From CAZMUN01 sp964569815 (GTDB lineage Archaea > Iainarchaeota > Iainarchaeia > Iainarchaeales > GCA-2688035): DNA of 64,000 nucleotides. Made by a program: the position numbers and the translations under genes. The notes under the pieces were generated by a model. It did no database searches. It was not told the origin of the DNA and worked only from the letters and a program-made list of their open reading frames with translations. The first letter of the stretch is position 1; every line of letters begins with the position of its first letter. The DNA lies in assembly GCA_964569815.1 (NCBI GenBank), contig CAZMUN010000002.1:1-64000 (forward strand). Direction: 5' to 3'. Below are positions 42,971 to 50,447 of the stretch, one piece after another.

Positions 42971-44507
42971 TCTTTTTTAAAACAGACTCCTGGTCGAAGT
43001 AGTATTGCTGAACCAGCTGCGAAACCGCTTCCCTGCTTCTTATGCCTTTGGAAAGCATGAATTCAAGAATCCTTTTTCGGATGTATATTTCGCGTTTCAG
43101 CTCGTTCTTTGAAAGGCCTGCGCTTGAAGCAAGCTGTTCAACCAGCTCACTTGGAACCTTTGTTCTTTCAGTGCGGCCTGTTTTTTCATTGAATTCATAG
43201 ATGTTGTTCAGCAAAACGGTTTCATCCATTCGCCCAACTTCAGTAATCTGCTTTATTGTCCTAACCATCCCTTTTCTTTTGTCGTAGTGTCTTTCCATTA
43301 CGATAACCATGTCAAGCAAGGGAATCATTTGCTCAGGAACGTTCATGGGAGCGCTCTTAAGCCTTATCATCATCTCGCGGGCGGAATTGCTGTGCAAAGT
43401 CCCCAAAATGCCCCGATGCCCTGTATCCATTGCCACAAAAAGGGTTTCAGCTTCCTGGCTTCTTACTTCACCCACAATTATTCTGTCAGGGCGCATCCTC
43501 AAAGTGTTTTTTAACAAGTCATCCATTGAAACAGCCAAAATGTCTTTCATCTTTGGCTTGGATTCCATCTGAATCCAGTTTTCCCTTACACCCAAATCCA
43601 GCTCTATTGTGTCCTCTATTGAAATTATCCTCTCATCAAAGGGAATGAAGTCAGCCAAAACATTCATCAAAGTGGTTTTTCCTGAACCGGTTCCACCGGT
43701 AATTATTGTATTCATGGGGTGAAGTTTCATTCCCTCAACCATGGTCCAAAGAAATGCTGCAACTTCGGTGTCAAGGGTATTGTTTGCAATAAAGTCAATT
43801 GCTGAAAGAGGTATTTTGCTGAACTTCCTGATGGTAAGCGTATGGCCAAAAGGGCTCACGTAATTGAAGGTTGCGTTAGCCCTGCTTCCATCAGGCAGCC
43901 TTGCATCCAAAAGAGGGTGTGCTTCATTGAACTGCTTGGAAACCGTTGCAGCAATCCTCTTTAGGAGGCTGAACATGCCGCTTTTTTCATCCACCTCAAT
44001 ATTTGTTTTGCAGTTGCCAAAATGCCTGTGAAAAACAAAAACATTCCTTTCAAAGCCATTGACCATTATTTCTTCCAGCTGAGAATCGGTCATAAGAGGG
44101 CTTATGGCGCCATAGCCAATGCTGTGGTCAAGCACATGCCTTATGAAATCGTTCTTGTGCTCAATGCCAAGCTTTTCGGTCACAGGAAGAAGGTTTAAGT
44201 GAAGAACCTCGAACTGCCTCGCGCTTGGAAGCATTTGGGTAAGGCTTTCAACATCAATTGTCTGGATTACGCTGTTCCTGAACTGTTCCACAATGGACTT
44301 GCTTTTCGAGCCAAGCTCGGCATGCAGTGCATTCAGCGAAGCAGACCTTGTAATGACCCTTACAAGAAGGTCCGCCTTTCTTTTTTCCTCCTTTGAAAGC
44401 CCTGTGGAAAGCACTTCATAGAGATTGTAAGGAAACCCGCTGTAAATTTTTGCCTTGGGCTTGCTTTCAAGCAATTTTCCTTTCACAGGCTTAAGGTTCT
44501 CATCCAT
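42954..44507 (-). CDS. Second type II/IV secretion-type ATPase
   Basis: This 517-residue protein is of the same family as the pilus ATPase, with an N-terminal domain (to about 140), a basic ring around GFERNVFVFHRHF, Walker A GGTGSGKT (271-278) and VGEVRSQEAETLF. No platform, pilin or peptidase genes adjoin it. It could drive retraction, the third pilin cluster, or a second pilus. It is divergent from the CCA enzyme gene. Confidence 0.88.
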   Translation of the reverse strand: MDENLKPVKGKLLESKPKAKIYSGFPYNLYEVLSTGLSKEEKRKADLLVRVITRSASLNALHAELGSKSKSIVEQFRNSVIQTIDVESLTQMLPSARQFEVLHLNLLPVTEKLGIEHKNDFIRHVLDHSIGYGAISPLMTDSQLEEIMVNGFERNVFVFHRHFGNCKTNIEVDEKSGMFSLLKRIAATVSKQFNEAHPLLDARLPDGSRANATFNYVSPFGHTLTIRKFSKIPLSAIDFIANNTLDTEVAAFLWTMVEGMKLHPMNTIITGGTGSGKTTLMNVLADFIPFDERIISIEDTIELDLGVRENWIQMESKPKMKDILAVSMDDLLKNTLRMRPDRIIVGEVRSQEAETLFVAMDTGHRGILGTLHSNSAREMMIRLKSAPMNVPEQMIPLLDMVIVMERHYDKRKGMVRTIKQITEVGRMDETVLLNNIYEFNEKTGRTERTKVPSELVEQLASSAGLSKNELKREIYIRKRILEFMLSKGIRSREAVSQLVQQYYFDQESVLKKITQDL

Positions 44508-44535
44508 GGGAAACTGTAGTATATAAAACCAAATT

Positions 44536-44546
44536 CATATATAATA
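44536..44546. promoter_or_regulatory. Shared, nearly symmetric TATA element
   Basis: catatataata is centred 36 bp before the CCA-enzyme ATG (44577) and 34 bp before the secretion ATPase ATG (44507), and is near-symmetric. In this 69-bp divergent gap one element could serve transcription in both directions. Confidence 0.4.
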
Positions 44547-44576
44547 GTATTACCAAAATAAAAGGGTGGCCGAAAA

Positions 44577-45959
44577 ATGCCTGTTAAAAAAATCCTTTCA
44601 AACGTTTTGAAAAAAATCAAGCCCTCTGAAAAGGAAAAGGAAAAACAAAAAAAGCTTGCAGACAAGCTTATCAGGCAAATAAAAAAAACAAGCGGAAAGC
44701 ATCTTGACGTGATGCTTTGCGGTTCTAATGCCCGTGACACGCATCTTCAAGGAGACAACGACTTGGACATTTTTGTTTTGTTCCCTGAAAAAATGTCACG
44801 CGAAGAGTTTGAAAAAGAAGGGCTAAGAATCGGAAAAAAGGCTTTCCGGGGCCACTGCTGGGAAAAGGCTTTTTCAGAGCACCCTTACATTCGCGGCCAA
44901 ATAGAGGGCTTTGATGTAGAAATAGTTCCAAGCTACCAGGTGAGCAAAGCGGAACTGAAACAAAGCGCTGTGGACAGAAGCCCTTTCCACAACACCTATT
45001 TGAAGAAAAGGCTTAAAGGAAAGAAGAAAGACGAAGCGAGGCTTTTGAGGCAGTTTTTGAAAGGAATTAAATGCTATGGGGCAGACATAAAAGCAAGCTC
45101 TGTCCCAGGCTATGTGGTTGAACTGCTTGTACTTGAATACGGCTCTTTCATGAAAGCGGTGAAAGCCATTTCAGAATGGAAACAGAGCCAGGTAATAGAC
45201 CTGGAAAAGCATTGGAAACAAGAGGAAGCAAAAAGGCTTTTTTCTGACTCGGCCCTAATCGTTATAGACCCTGTTGACAAGAACCGCAATGTTGCAGCCG
45301 CCCTTTCCCTGAACCAGTTCAGCAGGATGGTTGCAGGCTCAAGGGCCTTTTTGCGCAATCCAAGCGAAAAATTCTTTTTCCCAAAAAAGGAAAAGCCCTG
45401 GCAGGTTAAAAAACTGAGAAAAATGCTTCAAAAAAAGGAGCTTGTTGGAATAAAAACCGGCTTTCCAAAAAACGCCTTGCCTGACATAATATGGGGCCAG
45501 ATTCAAAGGTTTGGAAAAAAAATAGCAAAACAGCTGGAACTCAAAGACTTTGAAGTTTTAAGGCAGGAAGCATGGACAGACGAAAAAAAAGACATCTTGA
45601 TGGTGTTTGAAGTCGAGTCAAGAAACCTGCAAAAAAGCCGTGTAGTGCAAGGGCCATTTGTAACAGACGAAGAAAACAGCAAAGCGTTCCTGAAAGCGCA
45701 TCCGCGGATAATAGCAGGCCCAAGGATAGAGAACGGGCGATGGGTAATCGAAATTCCAAGAAAACACACCCGCATTGAAAGCTTTTTGAAAGAGTTTTTG
45801 AAAAAAGAAAAGCGCGTGGAAAAATCCGAAATTAAAAAAGCGCTAAACAAGGGAACCAGTGTTTTGCAGGAAGAAGGCCTGATAAGCCTCTTCAAAAAAA
45901 ACAAAGAGTTTGCATCATTCCTGACACAATATCTAAAAGGTGGGGAAGAGTTCCTTTAA
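44577..45959 (+). CDS. cca: Archaeal class I CCA-adding enzyme
   Basis: This enzyme adds or repairs the 3' CCA of tRNA. The 460-residue protein has the nucleotidyltransferase motif GS (49-50) with the two acidic residues Asp62 and Asp64 in DNDLDIFVL, followed by the archaeal class I central, body and tail regions. The tRNA gene downstream does not encode CCA, so this activity is needed. Its 3' end overlaps the acetyltransferase gene by 4 bp. Confidence 0.93.
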   Translation: MPVKKILSNVLKKIKPSEKEKEKQKKLADKLIRQIKKTSGKHLDVMLCGSNARDTHLQGDNDLDIFVLFPEKMSREEFEKEGLRIGKKAFRGHCWEKAFSEHPYIRGQIEGFDVEIVPSYQVSKAELKQSAVDRSPFHNTYLKKRLKGKKKDEARLLRQFLKGIKCYGADIKASSVPGYVVELLVLEYGSFMKAVKAISEWKQSQVIDLEKHWKQEEAKRLFSDSALIVIDPVDKNRNVAAALSLNQFSRMVAGSRAFLRNPSEKFFFPKKEKPWQVKKLRKMLQKKELVGIKTGFPKNALPDIIWGQIQRFGKKIAKQLELKDFEVLRQEAWTDEKKDILMVFEVESRNLQKSRVVQGPFVTDEENSKAFLKAHPRIIAGPRIENGRWVIEIPRKHTRIESFLKEFLKKEKRVEKSEIKKALNKGTSVLQEEGLISLFKKNKEFASFLTQYLKGGEEFL

Positions 45960-46531
45960 AGCGGCTTAATCTGCTTGAAGACATTAACATGGGCGCAGTA
46001 AGAGCCGTCCCTTAGCTTTGAGGCATTTGGCAGGGAACCATATTTTTTAAAGCCAAACCTCCTGTGAAGCCTTCTGCTTCTTTTGTTTTTTCCAAAATAG
46101 CCAGATTCGATTATGCTAAAAGGAGTCTCCTTTTTTGCTAGCCCCAGAGCCTTTTTCAAAAGCCTTGTCCCGATTTTCAGGCCGGTGAATTGCTCTTTAA
46201 GCATAATTCCCAGGGTGCCAACATGCGGCGAAGTGTCGTACTTGCAGCACTGGATTGAAACATCCCCAACAAGGCTTCCATCTGCTTCCACAAACAAAAC
46301 AAAGCCTCGGCCTTTTCTCATCTCCTCAAGCCTGGCCTTTAGCCATTTCCTTTCAGAAGCAAGCGTTTCCATCTTGCGCTGGCCAAGGTAGTCTGCTTCA
46401 CGCCTAATGGAGTTAACCATTTCCAAGGCAGGCTTTGCATCACCCTTTTTTGGAAACCTGAAAACAATCTCCACGCTATTGCCTTCTTTGGTTTTGACCT
46501 TAAACCTGTCAACAACTTTTCCTTGCCTCAT
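45956..46531 (-). CDS. GNAT acetyltransferase transcribed from a tRNA gene
   Basis: From the ATG at 46531 it has 191 residues. A GNAT fold lies in about 25-185, with the acetyl-CoA loop around KEQFTGLKIGTRLLKKAL. Many members acetylate protein N-termini or small molecules; no substrate is evident here. The ATG lies 2 nt after the tRNA-Arg 3' end, and an apparent longer frame reads through the tRNA and is not credible. Its expression probably depends on the tRNA promoter. Confidence 0.8.
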   Translation of the reverse strand: MRQGKVVDRFKVKTKEGNSVEIVFRFPKKGDAKPALEMVNSIRREADYLGQRKMETLASERKWLKARLEEMRKGRGFVLFVEADGSLVGDVSIQCCKYDTSPHVGTLGIMLKEQFTGLKIGTRLLKKALGLAKKETPFSIIESGYFGKNKRSRRLHRRFGFKKYGSLPNASKLRDGSYCAHVNVFKQIKPL

Positions 46532-46533
46532 AA

Positions 46534-46608
46534 TGGATCCGGAGGGATTCGAACCCCCGACCTCTTCGTCCGAAGCGAAGCGCCCAATCCTGACTAGGCT
46601 ACGGATCC
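46534..46608 (-). tRNA. tRNA-Arg (anticodon UCG)
   Basis: The 75-nt cloverleaf is complete: a 7-bp acceptor (GGATCCG/CGGATCC), a D-arm, an anticodon stem CTTCG/CGAAG with loop CTTCGGA (anticodon TCG, reading CGA), and a T-arm with loop TTCGAAT. Discriminator A is at 46534 and CCA is not encoded. The gene reads on the minus strand and its 3' end is 2 nt from a protein start codon. Confidence 0.93.
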
Positions 46609-46636
46609 AAGCATAAGCCATTTGGGTTTAATTCTC

Positions 46637-46645
46637 TATTTAATA
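46637..46645 (-). promoter_or_regulatory. TATA box for the tRNA-Arg/acetyltransferase transcript
   Basis: tatttaata on the plus strand (TATTAAATA on the minus) is centred about 33 bp before the tRNA 5' end, typical of archaeal tRNA promoters. The rest of the space up to 46832 shows no other gene. Confidence 0.5.
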
Positions 46646-46832
46646 TTTGTTGTCTTTGTTTATAAGCTGTTTTTCTCAGGCAGAGTCCATGCAGTCTATC
46701 CATTAGCCTGCAGGCCCTTTAAAAAAACTCTTTTAGCCAAAGTTTGTTTAAGTGTGCTTTTTTTGCTTTTTTGAGGAAGATTTTTAAAGAAAGGGAACAA
46801 CAGTTTGTTTGGATAAAAGAGGTTTTTATTGA

Positions 46833-47324
46833 ATGCGTTTTAGGTTCTGGAAAAAGCCAAAGGCAGCAGGCCAGCAAAAAAAGGCGGGTGAAAAGCCAGG
46901 GCAGGAAAGGCCCCTGGTTACGGAAAAGGAAAAAAGGCAGCAGGCCGAAAAAACAGGGGAAGACGCTAGAGTCCAGCAGGCAAAAAAAACCAGGGAAAGA
47001 AAAGAGCAGGCCCAAAAAGAAGTTATCGAAAGAGCCAAGATGATAAAAGCCGGTTCCAAACTGCCAGACTTTTCAAAAGCATGCGCTGCAAAAGGCATTG
47101 ACCCCGGCCAGGCCTTTCAAAACCTTTACAGGCATTTTTCAAGGTTGCGCGGCCTCTCAGAGCTTGAAGCAATGGCAGAGGTTGGCTCAAGAATAGAAGG
47201 CAGGAAATTCAGCGAGGCAAGGTTTTGGGCCGAAATAATGGTTTTAAACGGCTTGCAGCCTGTTTCAAAGGCAAAAGTTCCAAAAAAGTACCTTGAATTC
47301 GTGAAGTCAAAAAAGAAAAAATAG
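46833..47324 (+). CDS. Basic protein with N-terminal low-complexity region
   Basis: This 163-residue protein has a Lys/Gln/Glu-rich, probably coiled N-terminal half (about 8-70) and a helical C-terminal region (70-163) with a compact DFSKACAAKGIDPGQAF segment. It is very basic, so RNA or DNA binding is possible. No family is recognised. It comes before the zinc-ribbon and aEF1-beta pair, perhaps as part of a translation-linked unit. Confidence 0.55.
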   Translation: MRFRFWKKPKAAGQQKKAGEKPGQERPLVTEKEKRQQAEKTGEDARVQQAKKTRERKEQAQKEVIERAKMIKAGSKLPDFSKACAAKGIDPGQAFQNLYRHFSRLRGLSELEAMAEVGSRIEGRKFSEARFWAEIMVLNGLQPVSKAKVPKKYLEFVKSKKKK

Positions 47325-47381
47325 CAAGCTTTTAAATAGTATGCGACCAGAATAATTTTAATCGAATTTCTCGTGATTTGA

Positions 47382-47537
47382 ATGAAGGTTTGTAGCACAT
47401 GTAACAAGGAAGTCTCAAACGACTTTGTTGAGTTCCGCTGCCCGAAATGCGCAAAGGCAGCCATAATCAGGTGCTTTCACTGCAGGAACACCGCAAAAAC
47501 CTACAAGTGCCCTGAATGCGGATTTGAAGGGCCATAA
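47382..47537 (+). CDS. Zinc-ribbon translation protein
   Basis: This 51-residue protein is short enough to be missed by ORF searches. It has four CxxC pairs (Cys4/Cys7, Cys20/Cys23, Cys31/Cys34, Cys43/Cys46), binding one or two zinc ions, and ends CGFEGP. The small archaeal RNA-binding zinc-ribbon family (COG2888-like) is usually encoded beside aEF1-beta, which starts 18 bp later here. That arrangement is the main support for the gene. Confidence 0.85.
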   Translation: MKVCSTCNKEVSNDFVEFRCPKCAKAAIIRCFHCRNTAKTYKCPECGFEGP

Positions 47538-47555
47538 GATTTCTTTGGTGACCCT

Positions 47556-47816
47556 ATGGGAAAAACTGTTTTGATTTACAGGATTAACGCAAAGGACATG
47601 GAAAAAATAGACGAAACCATGAAAGACCTGAAAAAGGTTTCCAAAGGCGAGTTTCGCGACGCAAAAAAGGTTCCAATAGCATTCGGAGCCGAATTCATAA
47701 AAGCTGCTTTCACCGTTCCGGAAAAAGACGACAAGGTTGTAGAAGAGCTTACAAAAGAAATAAACGCCTTGAAATCAGTGGAAGACGCAGAAGTCCAGGA
47801 AATGACCCTTCTCTAA
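47556..47816 (+). CDS. Translation elongation factor aEF1-beta
   Basis: This 86-residue guanine-nucleotide exchange factor acts on aEF1A. The sequence MGKTVLIYRINAKDMEK through KSVEDAEVQEMTLL has the length and pattern of the archaeal family, which is much shorter than eukaryotic EF1B. It is paired with the zinc ribbon as in many archaea. Confidence 0.92.
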   Translation: MGKTVLIYRINAKDMEKIDETMKDLKKVSKGEFRDAKKVPIAFGAEFIKAAFTVPEKDDKVVEELTKEINALKSVEDAEVQEMTLL

Positions 47817-47903
47817 TTTTCGTTTCCTATTCCGCATAACAGTGGAAGCCTGGCTTAAAACCCTTTAAAAACAGGTTTCTGCAATAGTTTTCATGGGTTG
47901 GAC

Positions 47904-49964
47904 ATGATTGAAAAAGTAAGGCTTCAGAACTGGAAAACCCACGCCGACAGCTCTTTCCAGTTTGATAAAGGCACAAATGTTTTGATAGGGCAAATGGGTT
48001 CAGGGAAAAGCAGTGTAATGGACGCTGTCTGCTTTGCCCTTTTTGGAACCTTTCCAAGCCTGCAGAGCAGAAAGGTTTCCTTGGAAGAAACCCTTACAAA
48101 CAAGCCAAACAAGGCAGACCAGGCCTTCATTGAGCTCGAGTTTTCATACAAGGGCAAAAAATACCGCGTGGAAAGAACTGTGAAAAGAAAGGGAAACAGC
48201 GAAGCCAAAATATACTGCGAAGGAAAATTTTTGGCAGGGCCAAAGCCCCGGGACGTAAACCAGGAAGTAGAAAAAGCCATTGAAATAAACTACAATCTTT
48301 TCAGCCGCGCAGTCTACTCTGAACAAAACGAAATAGACTACTTTTTGCGGCTAAGCCCAAAAGACCGAAAAACCAAATTCGACGAGCTTCTTGAATTGCA
48401 AAAATACGAAACCGTTCGCGGCAATGCAGTAACGGCCTTGAACAGGTTAAAGGCAAAAGCCAAAGACAAAAGGAAATGGGTTGAAGAGCAAAAAAGCCAG
48501 GCCAGGCCCGAAGAAGAAAAAGGGCTTAAGGAAAGAATCTTGGAAAAAGAAAAGGAAAACAAGGAGCTTTTGGAAACAATAGAGAAAAAAACAGCAGGCC
48601 TGGAAAAGCTTGAAAAATCGGTTAAGGGAATGGAAAAAACCGAAACCGAGTTCAGAAGGCTGCAAAACGCCACAGGAGAAAAAAAAGCAATCAAAAAACA
48701 GCTTGAGAAAGACATTGACGAGATGAAAAAAGAGGCGCAGAAAAGCCCTAAAGAAATAGAAGCCGTGTTTGAAGCCCTTGAAAAAGAAGAAAAAGAAAAA
48801 GAAAAACAAGCCAAGGAAACAGAGCAAAAGCTGGAGAAAGCAAGAGAGCAAAAAAGCTCGGCTGAAAAGCAGGCTGCATTAAACCAAAACAAGGCAGAAG
48901 AGCTCAGCAAACACCTTCAAGAGCTTCAAGGCCTTGGGGCAGAATGCCCGGTATGCAAGCAGAAGCTTGAAGAAAAAACCAGGGAAGCGCTCCTGGAAGA
49001 AGAAAAAAAAGAGCTAAAAAAAGCCGCACTTGAAATGGAAAAAGCCCTGAAGTCAGAAGCAGAAGCCAAAGCAAGGGTAAAGGACTGCGAAAAGGAAGCA
49101 AAAAAAGTTTCAGAGGAAAAAGAAAAGCTTACAGAAAAAAGAAATGCCTTGAAACAGGAAAAAGACGCTATTAAAAAGCTGGCTGAAAAAACCAGCTGCC
49201 TTGAAAAAAACTCAAAAGAGCTTGTTGAACAAGAAGAAAAACTCAAAAAGATGGAATTTGATGAAAAAAAGCTTTTGGACCAGAGAAAAAAACTGGTTGA
49301 AGAAAACGCGGCAATAAATGCAGCAAAAAATGCTGTAAAGGCAAACCAGCAGCTTTCCCAAGAAATGAGAAAAAGCCTTGGAAGAATAGAACAAACAAGA
49401 GCCAGGATAAAAGAACAAGAGAAAAACGTGAAGGCAATTGAAGCCAACTCGGAAAAGATGAACCTTTTTGTAAACAGCCTGCTTGCATCACAGCAGGAGC
49501 TCAGGGCAACGCTTATTGCAACCATAAACCAGGCAATGGACAGCATCTGGAAACGCGTTTACCCTTACAAGGACTACCTTTCGGCAAAAATGGATGTCGA
49601 ACAAGGAAACTACGAATTGCGCGTAAAAGACCTTAACGGAAACTGGGTTCGGGTTGAAGGAATTTTAAGCGGCGGGGAAAGAAGCGCTGCAGCAATCTGC
49701 ATAAGGATTGCTTTTTCGTTTGTTTTGACAAGGAACCTGAGCTGGATTATTTTAGACGAGCCAACACACAACCTTGACAGCGAAGCAGTGCAAACCCTCT
49801 CAGAAATGATGCAGCAGCATTTGCCAAAACTGGTTGAACAGATTTTTGTAATAACACACGACATGGAAATGAAAAAGGCCGCTACAGGCTCACTCTATGT
49901 CCTGGAAAGGGAAAAAAACAGTGACTCGGCAACAAGGCCTGTTTTAAGGCCAATCGGCAACTAG
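47904..49964 (+). CDS. rad50: Rad50 DNA double-strand-break repair ATPase
   Basis: The ATP-binding half of the Mre11-Rad50 complex. From the ATG at 47904 it has 686 residues: Walker A GQMGSGKSS, long coiled coils (about 180-560) with the zinc hook CPVC (Cys348 and Cys351), signature LSGGERSAAA and Walker B IILDEPTHNLD. Most archaeal Rad50 proteins are 850-900 residues, so the coils are short. No mre11 gene lies in the window, which is unusual because the two genes are normally adjacent. Confidence 0.93.
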   Translation: MIEKVRLQNWKTHADSSFQFDKGTNVLIGQMGSGKSSVMDAVCFALFGTFPSLQSRKVSLEETLTNKPNKADQAFIELEFSYKGKKYRVERTVKRKGNSEAKIYCEGKFLAGPKPRDVNQEVEKAIEINYNLFSRAVYSEQNEIDYFLRLSPKDRKTKFDELLELQKYETVRGNAVTALNRLKAKAKDKRKWVEEQKSQARPEEEKGLKERILEKEKENKELLETIEKKTAGLEKLEKSVKGMEKTETEFRRLQNATGEKKAIKKQLEKDIDEMKKEAQKSPKEIEAVFEALEKEEKEKEKQAKETEQKLEKAREQKSSAEKQAALNQNKAEELSKHLQELQGLGAECPVCKQKLEEKTREALLEEEKKELKKAALEMEKALKSEAEAKARVKDCEKEAKKVSEEKEKLTEKRNALKQEKDAIKKLAEKTSCLEKNSKELVEQEEKLKKMEFDEKKLLDQRKKLVEENAAINAAKNAVKANQQLSQEMRKSLGRIEQTRARIKEQEKNVKAIEANSEKMNLFVNSLLASQQELRATLIATINQAMDSIWKRVYPYKDYLSAKMDVEQGNYELRVKDLNGNWVRVEGILSGGERSAAAICIRIAFSFVLTRNLSWIILDEPTHNLDSEAVQTLSEMMQQHLPKLVEQIFVITHDMEMKKAATGSLYVLEREKNSDSATRPVLRPIGN

Positions 49965-50155
49965 CTCTTTTTTTGGGCTTTTATTTGCCTTGTGAGAAAA
50001 CCGGCAATCATGTTTCTGTCAAACCTGCTTAACTCGATGTCAAGTTCGCCCAAAACCTGCTTGTTTTTCTCAAAATTGGCAGTAAAACGTTCAGGAAATT
50101 TTTCAAGAAGGGTTTCAACCCTCATTTTAATAGATCGTGGAACCGCCTTACCCAA
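49961..50155 (-). CDS. rps17e: 30S ribosomal protein S17e
   Basis: This 64-residue protein has the S17e pattern EKFPERFTANFEKNKQVLGEL followed by RNMIAGFLTRQIKAQ, and is specific to Archaea and Eukarya. It lies 10 bp after rpoK on the minus strand, a likely operon. Its 3' end overlaps the rad50 stop by 4 bp, tail to tail. Confidence 0.88.
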   Translation of the reverse strand: MGKAVPRSIKMRVETLLEKFPERFTANFEKNKQVLGELDIELSRFDRNMIAGFLTRQIKAQKKS

Positions 50156-50165
50156 AAAGAAAACC

Positions 50166-50369
50166 TCAAACGCCTACTTTTTCAACCCGGCCGTCAGAAA
50201 AACGCCTTATCACAGTCAAAGGAAGAACGCCTTCCTCCAGCTCTTTTTTGGCCAAAATATAAGGAGTGGAACCATCTTTGGCCTTAAGCAAGGGCGGCGC
50301 GCCAAAAGCTAGCTGAAGAGCGCGGGCGCTCACAAGCCTTGCCTTCTCAAACCTGGTTGCTTTGCTCAT
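50166..50369 (-). CDS. rpoK: RNA polymerase subunit K (Rpb6 homologue)
   Basis: This 67-residue protein matches the archaeal RpoK/Rpb6 pattern: RFEKARLVSARALQLAFGAPPLL, then AKKELEEGVLPLTVIRR. It stabilises the clamp region of RNA polymerase. It is followed closely by rps17e on the same strand. Confidence 0.9.
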   Translation of the reverse strand: MSKATRFEKARLVSARALQLAFGAPPLLKAKDGSTPYILAKKELEEGVLPLTVIRRFSDGRVEKVGV

Positions 50370-50447
50370 AAAAGTGCACCAAAAAAAAGTCCTTTTTCAG
50401 TTATAATAAAAGGTATTGAGAAAATTTAAAAGCCTTCTTGTTTGAGC

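Noticed and set aside
45956..46621. A 221-residue version of the acetyltransferase starting at 46621
   Set aside because: It would translate through the tRNA-Arg gene; the ATG at 46531 is the plausible start.
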